23,768 nt of DNA from Cladosporium sp. IMV 00045 (Eukaryota > Ascomycota > Dothideomycetes > Cladosporiales > Cladosporiaceae): assembly GCA_001931905.2 (NCBI GenBank), contig MSJI02000873.1, positions 1 through 23,768 on the forward strand. Reading direction: 5' to 3'. How positions within the stretch are numbered: the stretch's first letter is position 1; each line of letters begins with the position of its first letter. The notes beneath the pieces were generated by a model, which was not told the origin of the DNA, did not search any database, and saw only the letters and a program-made list of their open reading frames with translations. A program made the translations under genes and the position numbers. Below are positions 17,531 through 23,768 of this stretch, piece after piece.

Positions 17531-19576
17531 CTTTGTTGATGTGGCGGTTGGATGTGTTTGTTGATAGATGATATCTTTGGGATAGTTCAAGTGGCGGGTT
17601 TCCACGTCAAATGGTCGATTGGGGTCAAGGGTGTTGTTGTCCTCGGCATCGTAAGCATTCGCGACCAGACCTAATTGATCGCAGTCGCGCAAGAAGTTGT
17701 AGTCCGTTGTACAGAGAATGCAGGGTATGTAATCGTATTGTCGAGTGGCGAACGGGAAGGCGGCGAGGCCAGAGCAGAACAGTCTATTAAACAGCAAAAG
17801 AGGAAAAACCAAATAGAGAGCAGAGGATGGGGTCCAGTACTTGAACCGATTAACCAAAAGCAAGCTACTGCGAGATCCACCTGGGCACGTCCTCCGTGGA
17901 GGAGGGTACGCAGGTGTCTGATGCGCAAACACGCCAACGCAGCCTTTTCCAAGACAACAGAAGACGAGCCTAGTCCGACCCTCGCTCACCGAAAGACAGA
18001 CAGGGACAGGCTTGCGCCAATCCGCAGCGAGCCTAAAACACAATCAGGCCCCGAGAATAATTACCGATCCGAATGGGCATCGTCACTCCAAGATCGAATC
18101 GAACTCTCCGGATTTTCCAACCGGATTACCATTCCGTGGAGGGTAGGGCCCATAAGCTTTTGGCGGCCACGCGTGAGAATCCACAACTTTACTTCTTGAT
18201 CGCGGCGTGCTGGTTTTGGGGCGTCTGTCGAAGGGATCGAGAGTCAATATTCTTGCCCCTCAACGCGCCTTATCCTCCTAGCTCTCTTTCCGTGTCTGAG
18301 GCTACGTGCACACGCAAGATCAGAGTCGAGACCGCAGATGCACAGTGCAGGCGTGCGGTTGTTTCGAGGCGCGAGGACATGACGTCTTGGCGGTGTGTTA
18401 CATCATACCTGAGATCTCTGTTCACCAGAACTTGAAAATGTCTGTATACATTCTGTTTGTACCTCGCAAGCTCGCGCAACAGAGTTTCGACAGAGACACG
18501 AGCATGACTCCCCATATCACGAGGGGTAGATCCATAGCAGATCAATAGCGTACGGGAGGCGGCCGCAGCAGTAGTAGTGCGCGACGCGCTGCAAAAACAA
18601 GAGGAAAAAGAAACGATACATCGCTGTTTTGCCGATGTTGGCAAACTTGGAACATCGCTGACGTTGGGCCTCGATTCCTCCGCCAAACGTCGATCTTGCA
18701 TCTGCAAACACTCGCTACACACAGCCATCGCTCCAAATTAACCTCACTAGTCAATAAAAACAGTTCATCTTTTTCGTTCCATTTTGCTTGGAAGACGCGC
18801 TTGTCGGCTTCTCAACTCTTGCTTGCCCTGATCCGCGGCGCCGACCGGGCGAATCTGAAGATCGTGTCAGTTCTCACAAGCTAATGCCCAAACTGAATCT
18901 GTGCAATGCATTTCTCTATGCCTGGGATGCCTACCTGTCGCTACCGTGTATCCCCCCGCCAGCTCCGCGATGGAGTCCGTTCACTGGTCGTATCTCGCAT
19001 GCCAGGCAGGGTATTCCGGGCTCCAGGTACTGTCAAATGTGAATGGCTATCTGAGTTCTACGCCGGAGTCCATGGCCAAGTGTGCTCGCGCGAGGCAGAA
19101 GGATGCTCTGTCTCCCAGTCGCTCGGGTTCGCTATCTCTCAACCGTTTCATGCCGAGAGTGCGGTGTACCGTGGGCCGGTGTGTGCGGTGTGGATGTCAA
19201 GTAATTCTGGCATCATGTTGAAGAAAGAGAAATGCTTGTTGGATTCGGGCTGCTAGGGTTTGCTTTCCTCGCGGAGAGGTCCGGATCGTGCGGTCCGTTT
19301 TGGGGGTTTGTATCCTCACGGTCCACGGAGAGCTTCGGATAATAATTGTAGGAGCTTGAGGGTACCTAGGGAAGCAAATTGTTGAAATACTAATCAGTGA
19401 AGCGCTCATCATACACCTATGGTATTGAGTCCCCGAAGCTGCACGCATTGAGTCAGGAGTTTAGCTCGATCGCAACCAACGCCATGGAGATACCCTTATT
19501 CATACAGAAAACAGTCTAGTCTATCTTATGAAACTCGCTAATATGTTTGCACAATTCCACTGAATCTCTCAACACC
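17531..19576. other. Two-kilobase intergenic region without a supported gene
   Basis: The region lies between the start of the Ser/Arg-rich gene and the stop of the Ofd1 gene, both on the minus strand, so it should hold one promoter and one 3' end. The longest ATG-initiated frame, minus-strand 18270-18728 (152 codons), has no recognisable motif and a length within chance expectation. A bZIP-type TGACGTC lies at 18380-18386. No tRNA, repeat or transposon remnant was recognised. Confidence 0.45.
18380..18386 (+). promoter_or_regulatory. CRE-like bZIP site TGACGTC
   Basis: The 7-mer is the core of the cAMP-response/ATF-CREB element. It lies in the large gap about 850 bases upstream of the Ser/Arg-rich gene's ATG, farther than typical for a fungal promoter, so function is uncertain. 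Confidence 0.25.
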
Positions 19577-21619
19577 TCAGTTCGCAGCGCCCTCGCCAGC
19601 GTTGTCATCCTCCTGATCCATAACATCCTCGTCATCCATATCCTCCACTTCGAAAGCACCAGCGAAATCAAATCTATCACCCTTCGCCTTGCCCGAAACG
19701 TACTTGACGAACTTCAGCACACCTCTATCCCGGAGCACAAGACTGAGCGTGTTCCAGCTAGCAGGGTTAGAGAACAGAATGCCATCATCCTCCTCATCCT
19801 GCGCCGCCTTGTAGATAGCCGGATCGGCCTTCGCACGCGCCTTCTTCGCTGAGCGCCTGTCGCCGGCGCCTGTGGCAGATTGCATCTTGGCGGGGATTTC
19901 GACGCCGTGGTCAGAGCCCGCGTCGTCTTCGTCGTCTTCGTCGTCCTCATCGTCGTCGCCGGCCATGTAGAGTTCGTAGCCGCCGACGTTGTCTTCTTCC
20001 TCTTCGGCTTCGGGTTGAGGTTCGGGCTTGGGCTCGGGGGCCTTGGCTTTGCCTTTGCCCTTGTCTTGGGGTGCTTCGCCGTTGGTCTCGGCGTTTTCGT
20101 CGTCTCCCTCTTCGTCCTGCTCATCCTCCTCCTCGCCACCTTCGGGCTCGTCGGCTCCCCAGCCTGGCGTGGGGGTGATGTTAAGACAGTATTCCAGCTG
20201 CGGCTGCTCGCCACGGTAGCCTTGGGCGAGCTGGTAGTCCAGACTACGTCTGAACCTGCGGGCGAGAGCGGCACAGCGCTTGAGGGAGAGGCCGGTAGTT
20301 ACGGAGAGCCACTTGCGGAAGGCCAAACTAGGGAGGAAGTTGTACAGAATGTCGCCGTGAGGGTCTTCTTCGCTTCCGACGGGAGGTGGGCGAGCAGAAG
20401 TTGAAGAGGCGAGATACTGGTATCGGTGCTTGTGGGGTGGACGCGAAGTTTCGAACTCGCGCTTGAAGGCAGCCGATTCGAGCTGCTTTTGCAGTCTGGG
20501 CGCGAGCTTCTTGTTGAGGAAATTGGCCATCTGCGCGGTGGACTCCTCGGTGAACATCTCGTTCAATTCTTCCACTGTGTCGGGTGTCAGGTAGTTGGGA
20601 GTCATGTAGTTGAGGAGGAATTGCAGATCTTCCTCGGTAAGCTCTGCCTCTTCTTCATCGTCCCCACCTTCCTTTGAGGCAGGCTGCTTGCTGCCGATTT
20701 CAGGATTGATCCATTGAGGCTTGGGGTTGTCGAACTGGTCTCCCTTGCCTTGCAGTTGCTGCAGAGAGCTCTTCTCAGCAAGCTTCTCTTCCAGACCAGG
20801 TTCGAATCCGTCCTCGCCTTCTTGAGGAATGTGAAACCAGCCGCTGATGGCCATACGGACACGACCACCGTCATCTTCCTCCAAGTCCTCAGCACGGTGG
20901 TACACTTCCTCAACATCGTGGAAGCTCTCGCCGGGCTGAACGGCAAAGAAGGAAAGTTGGTTCCATGCCGGAGGAATGACCTTGCTGAACTCAGCTCGAG
21001 GGACTTTGTACATCTTGCCATCCTCGCCCTTCTCGTCGTCAGTAGGGTAGAGGCGGAGTGCGCCACCCCACTCGGCCTTCCAGGGCTTGTCGGGGTCGGT
21101 GAGGTAGAGAATGTAGCTGACACGCCTGCTTCCAATCACATCGTCGTGGCACAGAAGATGGCAACCAGGAACGTAGACGTTGACAGCCATATCGGTCTTT
21201 TTGCCGGACAGAGGGCCGGACCCAGCGACCGTGGAGATCCATTGGCGGAACTCCTGACCGTAGAGAGCATCACGCAGCTTCAACAGGCTAGGCAGCTTTT
21301 CCAGAGCAGATTCCGGCAGTCCAGAAAGGTTGGCCAAATCTCCAGACTGGTGGATCTTGTAAATATCGGTCTCCTTGGGCGTGAAGTGAATGTTGTCTAT
21401 AATTTCACTCCGGACTGAGCGTAGAAGGTCGTCGTTCATCAGGCCATGCACGACAGCATGCTTGTAAGGTGCAGAGGCGGCATATTCATCGGTGTAGCCT
21501 TTGAGAGTTTTCTCGGCGAAGAGGTTGTCGCCGAACTGTGCTTCCACAGTATTTGTCTCGGTGGCCTGCTTCTTGCCGTTGGAAGCCGGCTCAGGCTGGG
21601 TCTCGGCCTTGCGCTTCAT
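19577..21619 (-). CDS. OFD1: Ofd1/Tpa1 prolyl dihydroxylase, 2-oxoglutarate/Fe(II) oxygenase (680 aa)
   Basis: Single exon starting at ATG 21619. The N-terminal catalytic double-stranded beta-helix (about residues 35-265) carries the iron triad: H158 and D160 in LLCHDDVIG, and H234 in GESFHDVEEVYHR. The 2-oxoglutarate-binding R255 is in RMAISGWFH. The C-terminal half is the second, non-catalytic oxygenase-like domain of this family. It is interrupted by a long acidic Glu/Asp-rich insert (about 490-600) with Lys-rich patches. Tpa1/Ofd1 hydroxylates a proline of ribosomal protein Rps23 and affects translation termination. In fission yeast the C-terminal domain controls oxygen-dependent degradation of the SREBP factor Sre1N. 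Nuclear location and a similar role here are inferred from family. The long plus-strand ORFs opposite this gene are codon-bias shadows. Confidence 0.95.
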   Translation of the reverse strand: MKRKAETQPEPASNGKKQATETNTVEAQFGDNLFAEKTLKGYTDEYAASAPYKHAVVHGLMNDDLLRSVRSEIIDNIHFTPKETDIYKIHQSGDLANLSGLPESALEKLPSLLKLRDALYGQEFRQWISTVAGSGPLSGKKTDMAVNVYVPGCHLLCHDDVIGSRRVSYILYLTDPDKPWKAEWGGALRLYPTDDEKGEDGKMYKVPRAEFSKVIPPAWNQLSFFAVQPGESFHDVEEVYHRAEDLEEDDGGRVRMAISGWFHIPQEGEDGFEPGLEEKLAEKSSLQQLQGKGDQFDNPKPQWINPEIGSKQPASKEGGDDEEEAELTEEDLQFLLNYMTPNYLTPDTVEELNEMFTEESTAQMANFLNKKLAPRLQKQLESAAFKREFETSRPPHKHRYQYLASSTSARPPPVGSEEDPHGDILYNFLPSLAFRKWLSVTTGLSLKRCAALARRFRRSLDYQLAQGYRGEQPQLEYCLNITPTPGWGADEPEGGEEEDEQDEEGDDENAETNGEAPQDKGKGKAKAPEPKPEPQPEAEEEEDNVGGYELYMAGDDDEDDEDDEDDAGSDHGVEIPAKMQSATGAGDRRSAKKARAKADPAIYKAAQDEEDDGILFSNPASWNTLSLVLRDRGVLKFVKYVSGKAKGDRFDFAGAFEVEDMDDEDVMDQEDDNAGEGAAN

Positions 21620-21737
21620 GATGAGAATGACTAGAGAATGATAGGAAAATCTATTGGACGAGGTAATGGTCTCACCAAACTATTTTGAAAACATGAAGTC
21701 GCGCGCTTCAAAACTTCTCCCAGGGCGCGCTTGTGGG

Positions 21738-21745
21738 CCAATCAG
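21738..21745 (+). promoter_or_regulatory. CCAAT box (HAP/NF-Y type) near Ofd1
   Basis: CCAATCAG is the full consensus for the fungal CCAAT-binding complex. Its distance of about 120 bases from the minus-strand Ofd1 ATG is typical; orientation is not critical for this factor. Assignment to Ofd1 is inference. Confidence 0.45.
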
Positions 21746-21996
21746 ATCCCTCATGCTTTGACTGTTTCGCAGACCGCCGAACAGCCAGCAAAAGGCTTGG
21801 AATCGAGCAGACCAGGTGCCAGGGTCTATCAACGACGATCTTGAAATAGGCTAAGAAGCGCCTTCACGCGCCCTGACGTATGAGAGCGAGTGTTGGCGGC
21901 AAAAGACTCTGGCCATGAAACTCTGAGAGGTGACGACAGTGGCAGAATCGAACCTTGTCTCCTATATTTTGTTATCTTTGCACTCACATGTCTCAG

Positions 21997-22004
21997 TATA
22001 AATA
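21997..22004 (+). promoter_or_regulatory. TATA box (TATAAATA) upstream of the MARVEL gene
   Basis: The octamer matches the strict TATA consensus. It lies on the same strand as the MARVEL gene but ~365 bases before its ATG, implying a leader of roughly 300 bases, possibly with an intron. It could instead belong to an unannotated transcript. Confidence 0.4.
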
Positions 22005-22368
22005 AGAGCGCCTGTTGTGAAACATGTCGGCGCTTGGAGTTCGCGTCTTACAGTGTATAAAGTAATAGAGAAATCTGCAGGTACGCCTTGCCTTTCCTGT
22101 TGTCACATTCCTTTGCATACACCTGCAGTCACGAGACCTCTGCATTGTCGCTGCTTTCTATTGTTTCTTTTTTGTCAACCTGAAAAGAGTCACTTATCGA
22201 TCTCAAGATCGCAATTATTGTGCTGGATCACAATAGCTCGGACTAATAATATTTAATCAGTGACAAGATTCTTCCACACACAAACATCCCTTGCTTGCGA
22301 CACACAAAACTCTCAACCGGCAGCCACGACTCTCTGCTCAAACAGATTCATCCAACACTTCCAACAAA

Positions 22369-22918
22369 ATGGGCGCTCTCGATTTCGTAGGCGACCGCTC
22401 CAGCAGTGGCGGCGTCTTCGGTGCCCTGATCAGGCTCGTCCTTCGATTCCTCCAATTTGTGCTTGCCATCACTGTCGCCGGTCTGTATGGCGTGGATCTC
22501 CACCGGGCACGACAGGTGGACGCATACACCGACGGCAAATGGGTCTACGCTGAGGTCGTTGCCGGTCTCTCCGCCGTCACTGTCATCATCTACGCCCTTC
22601 CCTTCTTCAAATCCTACTGGGCGTTCTTCTGGGATTGGGTTCTCTTGTAAGCATTCACCTCTGCTTGCGTGAAGAGGCTCCCCTCGCTAACAAACTGACA
22701 ACAGCGTCCTCTGGATTTCGCTCTTCGGTGTCTTCGGCAAGATTTTCATTCCTGCGAAGAACACTCCCAAACAGGATGGCATTATCCGCATGAAGCGCGC
22801 CGTCTGGATCGACCTCGTCAATGCGCTGCTCTGGTTCATCACGGCCATTTACGCGACCGCCATCTTCCTGCGCGCACGCAAGGGTAGAACCACACACACC
22901 GGCCGCGCGACAGTTTAG
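22369..22918 (+). CDS. MARVEL-type four-helix membrane protein (163 aa)
   Basis: The coding sequence is join(22369..22646,22705..22918). The 58-bp intron has donor GTAAGC, a CTAAC branch and acceptor ACAG, with a split Phe codon. Four hydrophobic helices are clear at about residues 20-41, 61-80, 84-106 and 126-148. Tryptophans sit at the membrane edges, a short charged loop lies between helices 3 and 4 (PAKNTPKQDG), and the tail is basic. Topology, length and the VWIDLVNALLWFITAIYA fourth helix fit the fungal MARVEL-domain family, which acts in plasma-membrane microdomains and vesicle trafficking. The exact relation to Nce102-type eisosome proteins cannot be settled by eye. The next upstream frame begins with TTG, so ATG 22369 is the start. 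Confidence 0.85.
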
Positions 22919-23571
22919 GAGAAGAGTGATTTGGCGGCTGTGGGCGCTAGGGATGGAATGAGGTCCGTTGTTGGAGGTGCCAGTTGGGCGTGGACAGCCT
23001 TGGGGAGAGGACAGGAGGTCGGCAGGGCTTTTGATGGAACGACATGACCGTGATGGGAAAGATGTTTATTAATGCTTTGATGCGATCCGATACCCTTTCT
23101 TATTGCTCTGTAGCGTTAGTTATTGAATGAAGATGGGAGGTGGGCTGCTGTTGTCAAGCGACTCATTAAAGCCAGCAATACGAATTACTCCAGCCATTGC
23201 CTGTCGCGAAATTCAGTGATATGATTGAGGATGGCCATAATAAGCCACCAAAAATTGGTCATGTGCTCTATTTGAAACGAGATCCAAAAACATCAACGGC
23301 GATCGCCACTCCTTCTCTCACGCCCTGGCTCTGGCTCTCCGCCGCTCCGCCAAGCGCTGTCGCGCGTGAGCTCAAGAGACCTGAGACCGAGCAACCTCAC
23401 CTCCAAGTCAAGATCACTTCACCTCCCATACTGCTCCTACGTTAGACCTTATATTGTTCTCCTTTTCCCGTTCACTCATTCGCCAGCCGCTGTTGACCAG
23501 GCCATGCTCGCACTATAAGTGTCTCTTCAGACCCGCAATGACAGGGCGCCCTCCCACCTTCAAAGCCCGAC
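22919..23571. other. Intergenic region between the MARVEL gene and the partial 3' gene
   Basis: The region contains the MARVEL 3' UTR and the next gene's promoter. The plus-strand frame 23197-23445 starts with TTG and has no recognisable motif. A pyrimidine-rich tract (about 23446-23480) and a TATAAG (23514-23519) precede the next ATG by 50-130 bases. Confidence 0.45.
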
Positions 23572-23768
23572 ATGTTTCTCCAAAATCTCGTTCAGAAGGC
23601 TCAGCAGTTCATTGACCCGTCGGTCCTGCCTGGCCCTCTGGGAAACTCGTCTGCGAACCGTCCGTCGAAAGGCCAGCTCTTCAGACACCAATTTCGCCTA
23701 CCCGAGTCGCAGAACCCGCTGCACGAGATCACAGCTGAGCTTACGCTTCCCAAGTCGAAGAGTCCGAC
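23572..23768 (+). CDS. N-terminus of a protein resembling fungal GRAM/TBC-domain Rab GTPase-activating proteins (3' truncated)
   Basis: Sixty-five codons from ATG 23572 stay open to the window edge. The start MFLQNLVQKAQQFIDPS, then GQLFRHQFRLPESQNPLHEI and AELTLPKSKSP, resembles the N-terminus of filamentous-fungal Gyp2-like proteins. In those, this stretch precedes GRAM and TBC domains that stimulate GTP hydrolysis by Rab proteins. The recognition rests on memory of family style over a short segment, with no catalytic motif in the window. An upstream ATG at 23538 is out of frame and opens a short upstream ORF. Confidence 0.5.
   Translation, partial: MFLQNLVQKAQQFIDPSVLPGPLGNSSANRPSKGQLFRHQFRLPESQNPLHEITAELTLPKSKSP

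Larger units (their letters stand above)
21620..22368. promoter_or_regulatory. Divergent promoter region, Ofd1 / MARVEL gene
   Basis: This 749-bp spacer serves two divergent genes. A CCAAT box (CCAATCAG) lies at 21738, about 120 bases before the Ofd1 start. A consensus TATAAATA lies at 21997-22004, about 365 bases before the MARVEL start. The stretch CAG|GTACGC at 22080 and CTGCAG near 22126 could bound a tiny leader intron of the MARVEL transcript, but this is weak. No coding sequence is supported. Confidence 0.45.

Noticed and set aside
18270..18728. 152-codon ATG-initiated minus-strand ORF in the 2 kb gap
   Set aside because: No recognisable motif or splice context; stop-free runs of this length are expected about once or twice by chance across six frames of the window.
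20809..20819. Perfect tRNA B-box word GGTTCGAATCC
   Set aside because: It lies inside the Ofd1 coding sequence (antisense of the EDGFEPG codons), with no A box or cloverleaf around it.
20714..21418. 234-codon plus-strand frame opposite Ofd1 (with 19880-20404 likewise)
   Set aside because: Composition is an antisense shadow of the Ofd1 catalytic and acidic regions; the sense frame has a full iron triad.
21944..21954. B-box-like word on the minus strand in the Ofd1/MARVEL promoter
   Set aside because: The flanking bases cannot form a T-arm stem (only the closing pairs match) and no A box or acceptor stem is found.
1..23768. Search for CRISPR arrays, insertion sequences, transposon ends, rRNA or a biosynthetic cluster
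   Set aside because: No regularly spaced repeats, transposase, long terminal repeats or core biosynthetic enzymes were recognised; the genes are mainly housekeeping.

Overview
This window is nuclear DNA of a filamentous ascomycete (Pezizomycotina; the gene set and protein styles suit a Dothideomycete, but class is inference). Genes are short and well spaced on both strands. They carry small introns (54-102 bp) with GTRAGT-like donors, CTAAC-type branch points and YAG acceptors. Several encoded families are typically fungal: DUF3632, an RNase F1/T1-type secreted ribonuclease with a Kex2 site, a GPI-anchored wall protein, and Ofd1/Tpa1. I see no CRISPR array, insertion sequence, rRNA or convincing tRNA.

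Layout, left to right. (1) 1-845, +: 3' end of the CCR4-NOT subunit NOT3/NOT5 gene, cut by the window edge. (2) 846-2666: a long non-coding gap with a GGAGGTT tandem repeat and one intron-like signal. (3) 2667-3374, +: two-finger C2H2 protein. (4) 3718-5851, +: DEAD-box helicase HAS1. (5) 5852-7194: gap holding a cluster of palindromes and an orphan minus-strand ORF with a potassium-channel-filter-like motif. (6) 7195-10784, +: large three-exon secreted GPI-anchored protein with four beta-type repeats. (7) 10951-11883, -: DUF3632 protein, convergent with the previous gene. (8) 13150-13693, +: three-exon secreted guanyl-specific ribonuclease. (9) 13943-16027, -: DNA polymerase eta. (10) 16351-16687, +: 86-aa membrane/coiled-coil microprotein, divergent from polymerase eta. 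(11) 16985-17530, -: Ser/Arg-rich hypothetical protein, followed by a 2 kb gap. (12) 19577-21619, -: Ofd1/Tpa1 prolyl dihydroxylase. (13) 22369-22918, +: MARVEL-type four-helix membrane protein, divergent from Ofd1. (14) 23572-end, +: start of a gene that resembles a GRAM/TBC Rab-GAP.

The genes do not form an evident cluster. Most are housekeeping: mRNA decay (NOT3), ribosome biogenesis (HAS1), translesion synthesis (RAD30) and oxygen/translation sensing (OFD1). Two secretory-pathway genes, the wall protein and the RNase, and several lineage-type hypotheticals lie among them. I found no clear undescribed multi-gene system. The best leads for a second look are the repeat-bearing GPI protein, the catalytically intact secreted RNase, the TTAGGG-type element upstream of HAS1, the palindrome cluster at 6335-6389, the channel-like orphan ORF at 6629-6946 and the spliced microprotein at 16351-16687.
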